DNA of 64,000 bases. Source: Enchytraeus crypticus. Its lineage: Eukaryota > Annelida > Clitellata > Enchytraeida > Enchytraeidae. The notes under the pieces are model-generated. The model was not told where the DNA came from. It saw only the letters and a program-made list of their open reading frames with translations, and made no database searches. Positions 52,101 to 63,684 of this stretch are shown in pieces (position 1 is the stretch's first letter; each line of letters begins with the position of its first letter). Both the position numbers and the translations under genes were made by a program. The DNA is taken from assembly GCA_905160935.1 (NCBI GenBank), contig CAJHZI010000536.1:431001-495000 (forward strand). The letters are read 5' to 3'.

Positions 52101-52750
52101 TGTGTTCATCTTTGCAACTTTCGGCATTATTAGTTCAGTCGACAGTTATTGTAATGTTAAATGTTATGCTAGATTACACCATTCTATTACATTGATTTAC
52201 AGAAATTTTGCACAACTTACAACGTTACACTTTTCTCATGTAATTTTTTGTGCTGATTTCAAATCTGCTTTTGGTTTTGCTCTATCACCCTCAGTTGCTG
52301 AGATATTGAGACTTATATCATTTTAAAGTTTTACAGAATTATAATTTTTGAACTAATATTTTAGTCATAATATGTATTCTATATATAATTATATAATTTC
52401 AATTTAATAATATAATATTTTTATATAACTTATATGTTAGAGAAGACAAAGTTAAATATTAACTGAGTAGAATGGATTTATACTTTTTTAGCAATTTCAA
52501 CAGTCTAGTAAGCATTATAATGAGAGAATTTAGTAACTTAATTAAACACCACAATTTTACTTCGCCTGTAATTAATAAATGCAGTACACGCCCATATTAT
52601 TTATTTTGCTAGTCTAACTTAAGTTATAGTCAGCGTGCACGAGATATTGCGACAGTAGCTCGAGTGTGTCGTATCGTCCTGAAGAGCTTTTGTTGGCTTC
52701 TGAACCTTGACGTTAAGCACAATACCAACTTTCTACCTTCTGTCACTTGT
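52101..52750. other. AT-rich sequence upstream of the transposon-derived gene
   Basis: No gene recognised. CGTGCACGAGATATTGCGAC, near 52636, begins a GC-richer stretch that may be the 5' part of the following element. Confidence 0.4.
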
Positions 52751-52754
52751 AAAA

Positions 52755-53738
52755 ATGGTTGAACCGTCAACGTCAATGTCAGATCGCACTGGAGGATCAT
52801 CAAAGTCTGCTAGGCGTTGTTGTGTGAATGATCCAGACAAGTTCTGCTACGTCTGTGGACAGTTTGTGCCCAAGGAGCACATGAGAAAAATCTCAATCCA
52901 TGATCGAGCTGCATATCATCTTTACTTTGGGTGTAAAATGGGCAATCAAGATAATCAGTGGCTCCACATATAATCGGTTCTACATGCTCAGTATCACTAG
53001 GTAAATGGCTGCGTGGAAGAAGGAAGTCTATGCCATTTGCTGTGCCCATGGTGTGGCGTGAGCCTCTCGATCATGTCACTGACTGCTACTTATGTTTAAG
53101 CAATACTGCTGGCTTCCAGGTCAAGAATCGTAGTGGCATCACATATCATGATATTGCTTCAGCCTGGAGACCAGTCCCACTTGGTGAGGGTCTTCCAGTA
53201 TCTCAATCACCAGTGTCATATGTTCCTGCATCTGAGAAAAAATTGATGTGAATAGCGCCGGAGGTATATATGACTCAGATTACATCCAGGATGACAATAG
53301 CGAGCCTCACCTGATAACAACTGGCGAACTGAACGATCTTGTGTGTGAATTGTCTCTGTCAAAATCTCAATCAGAACTATTGGCATCAAGATGGAAGGAA
53401 TGGAACCTGCTGCAGAAGAAAACCTTTAAGGCTGTGGTTAGTGGTTTTCTGGGAAACCATCGTGTTCCTAACTGCAGAAAATGCGTAAGGATATGCTGGA
53501 GTGCTATCGGCTAATGGGATGCAATATGTCACTGAAAATACACTTTTTGGATTCCCTCCCATATTGACTTCTTTTCCGGAAACCATGCAGCTGTTAGGGA
53601 TGAACATGGAGATTAGATTCCTCCAGGACATATTGGTCATGGAGTCACGTTGCCAAGGTAAATGGAATGCCTCAATGCTCGCGGACTATTGCTGGACGTT
53701 GTGTTGTGATAACCCGGATGCAGAAGACAGGAAAAAGT
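52755..53738 (+). pseudogene. Transposon-derived zinc-knuckle-like protein, frameshifted
   Basis: An ATG at 52755 opens MVEPSTSMSDRTGGSSKSAR, followed by FCYVCGQFVPKEH and YHLYFGCKMGNQD. The frame then shifts and continues APHIIGSTCSVSLGKWLRG, SMPFAVPMVWREPLDHVTD and CYLCLSN. After a stop near 53250, the 53513-53740 region reads GCNMSLKIHFLDS, then in other frames RDEHGD, FLQDILVME and CQGKWNASMLADYCWTL. This layout (CxxC pairs, MPFAVPMVWREP, KIHFLDSHLDFFPE, YQGKW..MLADYCW) is one I know from a multi-copy family of uncharacterised invertebrate proteins thought to be transposon-derived. At least three frame breaks make it a pseudogene. Confidence 0.72.
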
Positions 53739-53740
53739 AA

Positions 53741-54285
53741 AATTCTAAGAGATTATAGAAATTATAAATAGTTCTGTAGACTTATTTATAGGCTGGACTA
53801 AGTTTACTTAAGGCTTTTACCTTATCTGAACGTTTTACTAGGATTAATAAAAATTTGGTTGTAAATGTTAAAGAATTACATATTAATATAATGCTTATTT
53901 TGGTGCGTAGTTGGTAAAATTTCAAATTGAGATACCTCAAAAACTGAGGGTAATAGAGAAAAAAGGAAAACAGATATGGAATCAGCATATAAAACTCTAC
54001 TAAAGACACCCTATGCCATTGTTTGTGAGCTCCGAAATTTCTTTTGTAGACCAGTGAATTATAGGAAATAATTTCATAAATATTATATTATAAAAATTTT
54101 GAAAAATCAATATGTTAAGCAATTACAAAAAGTTAATAATTTAAGTTAATTAGGCCTACAACTTCCGAAATTTGAAATGAAAAGAAATATTCCAATTTTT
54201 TATTTGTAAAAAATATCTATTTAAAATCATTACTTATTAATTAAATCACTGAATAAAATAGTAAAGTTAAAGCTAAAGCCAACTT
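53741..54285. other. No feature recognised
   Basis: AT-rich; no coding signal. Confidence 0.45.
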
Positions 54286-54289
54286 TAAT

Positions 54290-54490
54290 GTCAACATCCT
54301 GCTCGATAGCATATTAGTGAAAAGGAAAGCACTGCATTTGAACCATGCACCTACATTGACCTAATAATCCAATGTCAAACAACTTGCCACATGATTCTGA
54401 GTACAGGGTTTGAACCCTGTACCTACTGATCCGCTGTTGAACCTGTACAACTTGAAACCTGTCGAACCTGGACAACTTACCAACACAATA
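54290..54490 (-). repeat. SINE1, degenerate copy
   Basis: On the - strand a damaged body precedes GGTTCAAACCCTGTACTCAG (B box with one change from the consensus) and the tail TGACATTAAAGTTGGCTTTA. The A box is poorly kept (ACAGCGGATCAGTAGG remains). Confidence 0.6.
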
Positions 54491-56150
54491 CCGGCTCAGA
54501 AAAATACTGTCAAAAAAAAGTCTATCTTTGGCGCATAAAACTAAGCACTAGATTACAATTTTTTCTCACCTTTGACTGACGCCCATATCTTACGTTATCT
54601 CTCCTTCTTTTGGTATTCTCATGATTGTGCTTAAATGTCTCTTTACCAGTCGTAATATTGATAGGTCTCTGAATCTGCAAATACAGTAAACATTTTTTCG
54701 ACTACATATCATTTAAATTTTTTCTCAATAATATAAAACTAATAATGTTTGTAAGAGGCGACTCGGATAAGATAGCGGAGAAATTTGGTGCCACGGGAAG
54801 GACACGATTTTGAGCTGAAATTTTTGTGGTGAGAGAAACAGAAAAATTGTACGTAACATAAGCGATTGTTGTCTAGCGAAAAAACTTGGTATTCTAATTT
54901 TTATTGGCATAAATGTTATGTTTGAAAAGTTATTAGAAATAAAAATACTAGATGCTCTGATTACCTGTAGTAGAAAGAAGTTTCAAATCAATTTTTAAAT
55001 CCTTTAAAAACAACAAAACACAGAAAACACATAAGTTGTACAACAGTAACAGCTGCAGCTTAGCTGTACATAGAAACCCATCAGTTACTTTAGATAGCCA
55101 TAACATTCGAAAACTATTTAATTAAACGACTGAAAGTGTCAATTAATTTAATTATTTAGGCTTAAATCTGAAAACGCTACTAATCACGTTTTATCAATTA
55201 CTATATAGGCCAATATCCCAAACCACAAACGCTGATAACTTGGTAGCGTGTTAATAATAGTATTTCTAACAATAGTGATTTTACTATCAAGCAACTCTAA
55301 AATATCGTCTAGAGATCGCAATGAATATGAAGAAAAATCTTGAAACTGCAGCCTTAGAGACAGGAATGGGCTTGTGACTCAGAATTTTCGCAAACGGTGT
55401 GAACGTATGGATAAAGTGTCATACCTTGGGGAGACACAAATTTCATCTGTCTTCTTACAGAATATTCAAAGATATGTACACAAAAACTGCCGAAATGACA
55501 AACTGCTGTTATTTAAAAATATCTATATAAGAGCCCCATTGGTTTGTGTATTTAATAAACACCAGAAGGGCCATGCAACCATGTACAAGCACTTGTACAT
55601 GGTTCAAATACCATATCCATGTACATATGCATGAAAACACAAGTATAAACTTATACACGCAGTGTGAACCAAGGTGGCCTTTAAGTAAAGTGAGTTAATA
55701 TTTTTTACATTATTTTATAAATTTTAAGCCGAAATATTTAAATAGTGAAACATTCATATCGTGCAAGGACAGAGAATATCGCAAAGCAAAATAGTCTACA
55801 TAAGTCTTTAACATAAACATTACGGTATAACTTTTGAAAGAAGTATCTAATGTTGTAATACATAAATCATACGTCCCGTTGGGCAGGTGGTTGCTTACTA
55901 CCAGCCCAACTAGTGTTATTGATGAATTTTAATACATTTTAAGATTTGCTGGACTGAGTCGAGCGTTTCCTACTAAAAGGTACATCCATCACTTGCTACG
56001 AGGGGGCAGTGTTATTTCGATTGTTACAAATCACTTAATTATAATTTCGATTCAATTGTTGAACAGTTATTTCAATTTAAATTGCACATTTTATTTCAAT
56101 TTCGATTCAAATAAATGCTGATGCATTTACTGATTATTTTGACGCATTAC
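54491..56150. other. No feature recognised
   Basis: 1.7 kb of AT-rich sequence with short ORFs only. A tandem-like GTACAAGCACTTGTACATGG palindrome occurs at about 55582-55601. Confidence 0.4.
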
Positions 56151-56169
56151 AATGATTTTATATACTTCG

Positions 56170-56565
56170 AGTGAAACAGGAATGCATGTTTCCTCATACA
56201 AGGATGATGTCATGGACGTCCCCACAGCACACATCACTACAGATCAATTCACCCAAATCAATTTCAGCAGAAGAAATGTGCTGCGGAGAAGTAAGGTCCT
56301 AAACGAAAACCGGTCCGGTGATCAAAATTGGTCAAGGTAGATCGATTAAATCTACGGTGGGAAAAGCTAAGCCTTAAGCTTACTAAAGTAGAAAGTTGAA
56401 AGAGAAGAACAAGGGCGCAAATAAATAGGTGAAGAACTCCAGATTGTGGGTGCTGAATAAGAAAATGAACGTCTGCCCAATGATGTGAGCATATTTGGAA
56501 CAAAGAGAAGATTGGCATCAGTGGAACGAAGTGCACTTGAGGGACGATAGGGAAGAAAAATTTCA
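56170..56565 (-). repeat. LINE2 3' end, second copy
   Basis: On the - strand it encodes the C-terminal LPYRPSSALRSTDANLLFVP and RRSFSYSAPTIWSS, then the 3' UTR down to about 56190. It lies directly next to, and in the same orientation as, the copy at 56586-59010. Confidence 0.8.
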
Positions 56566-56585
56566 GATAATAATAATAATAAAAA

Positions 56586-59010
56586 AGGTTTAACGTCCGT
56601 TTTCCTCATCCAGGGATGATGTCAGGGACGTCCCCAACAGCACACATCACTACAGATCAGTTCACCCAGACCAATCTGCAAAAGAAATGTGCTGAGGAGA
56701 AGTAAGGTCCTAAACGAAAGCCAGTCCGGTGATCAAAAAATGGTCAGGGTAGATTGATTATGTCTATGGTGGGAAAAGGTAAGTCTTAAACTTGCTAGAG
56801 AATGTTGAAAGAGAAAAACAAGAGCAAAGATTAGCATGTAAAGAGTAGAGATGGGAATTTTATAAATTTCCACAGTTCGGGTTCGGTTCGTTAAAAATGA
56901 AAGTTCGGTTCGGGTTCGGTTAGCAGTTGACAATTTGAGAGTTCGGTTCGGTTCGTTGAATATGAAAGATCGGTTCGGTTCTAACAAGGGTTCGAGTTTG
57001 GCTTGCTTTCCAACTCGCAAGAGTTTGATTCGAGTTCGAAATGATTTGGTTTGGATAACGTTGCAATTGTTTAACTTTACTTATAATAATCAAGGTTATG
57101 ACAAACATGTTTAAAATGGTTTATGGTAAATAAGCTTAAAAATTCATTAAGTCATAATAGCTGCCACATTTTTTCACCTTAGTAAAACTATGACAATGAA
57201 AAAAGGAGAGAAGTGTATTTATTCTTGTACATTTCTTAAAATATTGTAAGTTGATCAACAAATGTTCATAATATAGATATTTAGCTTTATTATTGTATCT
57301 GAAATATTCTCCTTGATTATAACGAGCAAATAGAATGCTTCATCAATTTTAAATTTTTTTTGTCACTATAGGCCTATATATTAAATACGTCTATAATTAA
57401 GTGGAAATGTCTTGGATAAAATTTGATCCAAGATTTCAGAGCCAAAGTGCAATTTAGTAGCATAAAAATGTCAAATAAAGATGATTTGGTAAACACGTGT
57501 ACTTCCATAGAAAAATGATCATAATATGCTATCAACTGACCAGTAATAAGCTTCATAATTTACCTTAGGGCTTCAAATTTGAAACTCTCAGATCAATTGT
57601 GAAGTCATGAAAATAGTTATGAAATTATTGCATTGCTACGGTTCAAAATTATTTACTCCAGATAGTTTTAACACATATAGAATGTCATATATAATTATTT
57701 GTAAATCTGGCTGCAAAAATATTAAGGTAGCACAATAAAATTAGAAAAAATTCATAATTTGAATTTAACAAGAACAAATCCACCTAGATTAAGTCAAGCA
57801 TTTTCAGATTTTTAAGGAATACTCTCATCACTTTTGTCTCTTTGATGTTAATCTTCATTCCAAATTTCAATGCCGTATCATTCAGACTATCCATTATCTT
57901 CTATAGGCCTGTCTCGCTTCCCGCTAACATTTCTTTGTACAGCTACCATATTAAAATTTGTATCAGAACCAGCCTTACCTGAATATATGCTGATAGATAC
58001 TGTAAGACATGTAAATGCAAAAACTAATATATATTTGTATTGTTCTTACTATCTTTATTTAATGTCAGGCTGGTGAAGTAGAAAGGAACTATAAGAGTTT
58101 GGTTCAGTTCGGTTTGTACGAAGTATGGGTTCGGGTTCGGTTCGGCCAGAGTCTGGGTTCGGTTCGGGTTCGGTCAGAGTCTCGGTTCGAGTTCGGTTCG
58201 GTCAAAATTCTTGATTTTAGGGTTCGGTCCGGTTCGGGTTCGGTTCGAATCCCATCTCTAGTAAAGAGTTCCAGATTGTAGGTGCTGCGTAAGAAAATGA
58301 ACGTCTGCCCAATGATGTGAGAATATTTTCAACAGAGAGAAGATTGGCATCAGTGGAACGAAGTGCACGTGAGGGACGATAGGGAAAAAGAATTTCATAT
58401 AAGTAAGAAGGCTTGCCAAATCGCAGAGTTTCGAAAGTTAATAGAGCTATTTTATATTTTATGCGTTGATTAACAGGGAGCCAGTGAAGACTGTGTAGTA
58501 GACAAAGAGAGCGAAATTGAAGTCGAGAGGACTTGCAAACAACACGTGCAAGAGAATTTTGGACGTGATGCAAATGATTAAGAGAAGAAGTAGGCAACCC
58601 ATGAAATAATGAATTACAGTAGTCGAGCTTTGAATGAACTATAGAATTAGCAAGGATAGTGGCTGAATTTTTAGTAAGAGATGGACGTATTTGCCTAATC
58701 TGACGAATCTGAAAGAAAGAAGCGCAACAAACAGAAGAGATATGGGATTTAAAGTCAAGGTTTTCATCAAATGTGACTCCAAGGTTTTTGGCGGATCGAG
58801 AAGGTGAAAGAGTAAGATTCTGAAAATAAACAGAGTTATTAGCAATTTTTTATCTTTGCAAAGGAGTGCCAATTAAAAGGTATTCAGTTTTGGAGGGATT
58901 AACAGTAAGACGATTAGCACAAAACCAGGAATAAACCTTGTCTAGAATGGATGATAGATGAGCCAGTTTCTGATCGGAATCATGATTAGAAAAGGAAATA
59001 TATACATTGT
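56586..59010 (-). pseudogene. LINE2 3' half, interrupted by an hAT-like element
   Basis: On the - strand it starts at [11 protein letters not shown], just after the RT YADD box, and continues HLSSILDKVYSWFCANRLTV, NPSKTEYLLIGTP, and a ...SRLDYCNSLFHGLPTSSLN-type region. It then reads HVQNSLARVVCKSSR, LHWLPVNQRIKYKIALLTF and LRSTDANLLSV, ending AAPTIWNSL. The 3' UTR (AGACATAATCAATCTACCCT, GACGTCCCTGACATCATCCC) ends with GGACGTTAAACC and an ATTATTATTATT tail at 56586. The hAT-like insertion at 56846-58260 splits the region just after the ORF. The 5' two thirds of the element are absent. Confidence 0.87.
56846..58260. mobile_element. hAT-like non-autonomous element, 1415 bp
   Basis: The termini TAGAGATGGGA (left) and TCCCATCTCTA (right) are inverted repeats. 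The 8-bp target duplication GTAAAGAG flanks it at 56838-56845 and 58261-58268. These are hAT hallmarks. Just inside both ends are dense GGTTCGG/GGGTTCGG repeats (56873-57000 and 58095-58250), on the same strand at both ends. The interior is AT-rich and encodes no transposase. Apparent ORFs rich in Asn-Arg-Thr-Glu are translations of the GGTTCG repeats. Confidence 0.9.
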
Positions 59011-60914
59011 GTGTTTTAAAACCGATACCCCATATTATTTTTACAATAAAGTCGTAAGGAGTAGACGGAATTTGTGACATTTACAGAACTTGACCAGCAG
59101 CCAATTCTACCAAACATATTGAAATTTTGTTTGAATATCTTTAATAATGTGAAAGTTATAGTATTGCGAATAGGAGTGGGGTCAGATATGAAATTTCCAG
59201 TACAGGATTACGGGCATGTTACATGCAGAGTAAAGTAGTCTCCATAAAAATAATAGCGAACAAGTAACATAAAATTTCTGTTAAAGCTAATTTTAATAGC
59301 AATCATTTCTTTTCAAAACGGCGTAAAATACTTGCTGATATGTTCTTAATTGCCAAAGTTATTGAACTTTTAATGCATGCATTGCAGTAGTACTGCGCTC
59401 TCATCGTCTCACAGCAGCTGAGTTCTCGCCTAGCACATGTAGGCCTAAGGACTTAATGCGTCTTAATGCGTTAGTCTAAGTGCTAAGACTAGTCCCATCT
59501 TTGCGTTGCTCCATCCCTACGATTTAGGCTTTTGGCTCTTGTGCCGATTTACGTAGTGTGACTATACTGGAATCTACGAAGGTAATATAAGGTATTGCGA
59601 TAAGTACTTTAGTAGGTATCTTTTATGTAGACTCATAATAGTTAAGTTATCATAGAACTGATAACTGCGCTCATTCTTACTTTATATTAGAACTATTTCC
59701 TTATTATATTTGTATTTTGTTTATCTGTCTCGTCTCATATATTATTCAGTATATTCATTAGTCAGCTCCTTGTTCCAACTCCTTCGGGCAGCTTTAAGGG
59801 CTTGAATTCTCCGCCTGTGACCTCGCTTTCAGCACGGATGTTCTACCTCTAACTACGGGGAAATCCTTTCTTTTCTGGAGTTGGCTTGTCCAGCGGTGGC
59901 TCGTTATAACCTTCTTCTTTTTTTCTCCTTTCTTTTCCCCAAAGACAGGGTAGTTACCCACAACTTCCTACCCCAAATATATTTAGAGAGAGAGAGAGGG
60001 GAATCAAGGTGCCTGCATAGACGAGTAAAAATTCCCTTTTCAAGTAGTAGATACATGTACTACGTCGAATTCAATATTATTGTTTTAGCTGAACAAATTC
60101 AATGTCAATGGCTATACAAGCACAGGTAACTAATGATTGTGTACAGCATTATAATAATGCACATATTTACATGTACATCTATAGTCATAAACTTTACAGC
60201 ATAATATGCTGTAAAGTTTTCACACTGTAATATAAAAAACCAATTTCTTTATATTTATGCGAAGGTGACAAAGTAGGCCTATGTGTTTAGTGGGATGAGA
60301 ATAATATTGTAGGATAGCAACAGGGGTCAATGAGGACTAAAGACACAAGTCACAAATCATAAATTATATGTAGTCACTGGAATTAGTATTTAAAGTTATT
60401 CAAACAATTAATACTCAACAAATGAGAATCATTTCAATACGTCTACTAACTGCAGAGCCACAGAGCATAAAATACTCAAAGCATAAAATATAAGTAGTGC
60501 TGATTAGAAGATTTACTACAAGATTACTAATACAGCAGAAGTTTGCATACAGACATATGGTATAACTCTAGTTTTTATTAAAGGGAAAACCTAAAACGAT
60601 AAACTACAGAAGTATTTTATTTAACTAACTTAAGCGTATTTTAGCAACATCAGACTTTCATCAGATCGGCAGGAAGAAGAATTGACTGAAGGTATAATAC
60701 TACGACAGCAAAATTGATGTACTGAGAGCCGCAAGTTATGGTAGGGACAGTGCGCGACAAAGTTCTATCAATGGCAGGGTTCAAAGTTCTGGAATGAAAT
60801 TCCAGAACAATCCTTGGCTCGCGTGATTTGTCAAAGACGACGTTATTATTAATCCTGATTAATAGGACGTTATTTTTAATACGACGTCATTATTAACCAG
60901 ACTTCTGATATTCA
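59011..60914. other. No gene recognised
   Basis: It contains a short GA repeat at 59984-59998 and a GCTCGCGTGA/GACGTTATTA area near 60810-60890. A CTTTACAGCATAATATGCTG palindrome occurs at 60192-60219. Nothing has coding character. Confidence 0.4.
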
Positions 60915-61110
60915 TCATCATCTTCCCTTAAATCCCAGTTTAACGAGGGTCGGGATACGAATAGACTTTCTCCAGTCCTCCCTGTCCCACACCATATCAT
61001 CAGTCAATCCTCTATTTTTCATGCCCTTCTTAATTACCGCATCCCACGTCAATTGTGGTCTTACCTCTCTCTAGCTTAACATCCAGCTCTTCCCTCAAAA
61101 CTCTCTTTAT
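60915..61110 (-). repeat. LINE4 C-terminal end fragment
   Basis: On the - strand, broken frames give ESFEGRAGC, KIED*LMIWCGTGRTGES and ...RPSLNWDLREDD. They fit the '[27 protein letters not shown]' end of an RTE-like LINE after frameshifts. The upstream part of the same ORF is at 61843-62085. Confidence 0.6.
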
Positions 61111-61149
61111 ATTAAGATTACAGGTGGAATATATAAATGATGATTATTA

Positions 61150-61330
61150 GCAATAGAAGTTGAAGACGAATTTAACGTCCGTTGTCACTCTGATGATGAT
61201 GACATGGGAACGTAGCTGTAGAGCCCGGTACGGGATCGATCTGCTGTTCAGCCAGATAGGCCACTGATGAACGAAGGACCGCTAAGATTGCAATGATAAT
61301 GAGACGAACACAATTAATTAACAGCGCCTG
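61150..61330 (-). repeat. LINE2-like 3' tail inserted in LINE4
   Basis: GAATTTAACGTCCGTTGTCA and GATGATGATGACATGGGAAC resemble the LINE2 terminus. It lies between the two LINE4 pieces. Confidence 0.5.
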
Positions 61331-61712
61331 CTATGTTCTATTTTATTAGTCCATATTTTATCTCAGCAACATGCATACTCTAAACTACACTTTAACAGTC
61401 TCTATATTCAGTTATAGTTACTAATACGATGAGCGTAATATATTTTAAAGCTCCTAGCCTATGAACGTTGTGCCTAAAAGCCCCAGCGCTGTCTGATCGC
61501 TATAGGCAATGGCCTTCCAATTAGCCCCCGCTTTCTTGCTGCATTCCTCCAGCGACCAACCCCGCTACCCGATAATTTTACACAGTTTTCTCAGCACTCT
61601 ATGTAACTGTCCTCGACTGCGAATGCTTACGTCGACTGAACTCTTCCGCTGCTAGTCCGAATGATCTCGCTCTAGCTGCTAGCTAGCGCTTTATATACAT
61701 GCACTAGCGTCA

Positions 61713-61828
61713 TGTATGAATACATCCTACTCTAGCGTCCTGTATTAATACAGTTATCCATTCATGTATTAATACAGTCCTGTATTAATACAGTCATGTA
61801 TTAATACATCAAGTCATGTACTAATACA
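61713..61828. repeat. Cluster of TGTATTAATACA palindromes
   Basis: The 12-base palindrome TGTATTAATACA occurs at 61741, 61765, 61781 and 61797. One-mismatch versions lie at 61713 and 61817. Spacings between starts are 28, 24, 16, 16 and 20 bases. Confidence 0.95.
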
Positions 61829-61842
61829 TTAAGTCATGTGTA

Positions 61843-62085
61843 TCAATTTATTCTCTCCATTACATTTACAACATCCTCGTCTGCCTTTCTCACAATATGC
61901 CCATACCATCTCAATCTCGACTGAGCCAACCTATCCCCGATCCCCTCGCCATTCAAATTCATCCTCACATATTCATTTTCCATTCTGTCCTTCCTAATTC
62001 TTCCACACATTAGACGCAACATTTTCACTTTTGCACATGTACAATCTGCAAATGTTCCCTTTTTAGTGCCCAACATTCCGAACAA
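61843..62085 (-). pseudogene. LINE4 ORF fragment
   Basis: An 80-codon frame reads KVKMLRLMCGRIRKDRMENE and GDRLAQSRLRWYGHIVRKAD. This is the 'MRMLRWMCGKTRKDRIRNEYIR...KLRESRLRWFGHV.RR' segment following the RT in RTE-type LINEs. It is truncated on both sides. Confidence 0.75.
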
Positions 62086-62089
62086 TACA

Positions 62090-62724
62090 TCATTACTGGC
62101 TTACCACAGAACTATAAAATTTGCTTAAAAAGACTCCTGTTAATTAATAAGCGAAAATTATATACATATGCAAGTAATATGATTCTTGTAATGTCCACCT
62201 TGTAATGTAGTCACAATGATTGTGATATTACATTTCTTTAAAAATTTCAATAATTGTAAGCCCCAGAATATAAATACAACTTTTATGATAGTACAAAACA
62301 ACCTAAATGAATAAAATAAACAGCAAGTAGCATTATAAATTAAGTTCTGAATATACATATAATATTATTAATCATATCAAATCAAAAATAAGCAGTACTT
62401 TAAAATTTGATACACTGTTGCGGTATAATAAAATTACGGTACAACGCTAACACATTAACAGACCACAAGATTAGATTCATTTAGACGTCTGAACAGTTCA
62501 TCATCCTCTCTACCCCAGCCCCAGAACCTGTTCGATACACCATTCACCTGTCAGAAGAAGCAACAGGTAAACATTTGAATCATCTGTTAGTAAAAGCAGG
62601 TAAAGAATAGAGGTACCATTCAGTAAAGGCAGGTTAAGATTAGCCTTACCAAATGTTGTAAGATTATAATAAATTTTTTTAACGATTTCACTAGAAATCG
62701 TTACAGAATTGTCTCCAACTATAT
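62090..62724. other. No feature recognised
   Basis: AT-rich, with no coding signal. Confidence 0.4.
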
Positions 62725-62990
62725 AGGATCATTTATTTGGGTAAACAGGATTGTTTTCTCAGGGAATGACACACGCATAATCGTGAAATGATCAACTATG
62801 TTGATATCTATCATTTTTAATACCACATTTTTAAACCGTTAGGCAATTTAGACTATTTTCCGTATAACTAGTCCAGTGAATGTTCGACATTTTACTCTCA
62901 GATCTGCGCGGCTGGGATTCGAACCCACGAGGGTTCAATTCACCTCAGGAACTGCCATTTAAAACTTCATGGCGTTGCCCCTACGCTCTT
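62725..62990 (-). repeat. SINE2 copy with extra 5839-type leader
   Basis: The - strand B box GGGTTCGAATCCC is at about 62915-62927. The GTAGGGGCAACGCCATGAAG head and AACATAGTTGATCATTTCAC end match the other copies. Adjacent GGGTAAACAGGATTGTTTTC (62739-62758) repeats the start of the LINE3 5' leader at 5841. Confidence 0.8.
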
Positions 62991-63084
62991 GAGACATTCA
63001 TGACGCCCCTGCCTAGTACTCAAGTACTACTCAAGTTAGCCGAAGCTGAGGAATGCATAGAGAGCCAACCTCATAATAAGCAGA

Positions 63085-63235
63085 AGCCCAAAGAATATTG
63101 GTATATCAAAAGGAATGTTGCAGATGATTTAAAGATCCACTCGTTTGTGGAGATGAAGAGGAAAGCGGAAGATAGAGATTAGTGGAGGGTTAATACACCA
63201 AGGACATGCCATTAGACAAGGCACTAAGACAGAGA
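63085..63235 (+). repeat. LINE3 3' end fragment
   Basis: An open frame reads DDLKIHSFVEMKRKAEDRD before a stop, then GTGGAGGGTTAATACACCAA and GGACATGCCATTAGACAAGG. It keeps the C-terminal 'KRKAEDR(E/D)EWRR' motif best of all copies. Confidence 0.78.
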
Positions 63236-63334
63236 GAGGATAGATATAAGATTACGAAAACCGGTGATGCAGAATTGCAGTCTGAAAAATTGCTGAGGGC
63301 TCAAATTTCTAACTGTTGAGCCCGGTTCCGTAAC

Positions 63335-63530
63335 GTTGAGGCCAGGGACGTAGACAGGAGTTTGTCACGGGGAGGGATACTGGAATGATTGGTGCGAGGA
63401 AATGGGGTTGTAAATCACGCACAAGTCGATAAAGGGGGTCCGGGGTACATGTCCCCCATGGTCCAGGGACAGAACCTAGGCAGGGTGTCTGGAGACAACG
63501 TCCCCAGAGGCTGAAGCTCTTTTGTAAATA
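63335..63530. repeat. GC-rich DNA-transposon-like terminus
   Basis: AGGGACGTAGACAGGAGTTT, GTCACGGGGAGGGATACTGG and GGGGGTCCGGGGTACATG/TCCCCCATGG are words often seen at ends of invertebrate DNA transposons. The 15480-15530 part of the hAT-like element has similar GGGGACGTGTCCCCC palindromes. The superfamily is not determined. Confidence 0.45.
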
Positions 63531-63684
63531 ATGTCTTGCAATTGATAGTATTTGATAGAATAATGAACTGAAAATAACTCTATTAACAATTGTAATTAAC
63601 AATTATACTTAACTTACTGTTGATATGCAAGTTACACAATAATTTATTTCATTAAAATTGTAGGCACATGTCCGTCGTAACTTA

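Noticed and set aside
56733-57108. Asn-Arg-Thr-Glu-rich open frames
   Set aside because: They are translations of GGTTCG repeats at the ends of the hAT-like element.
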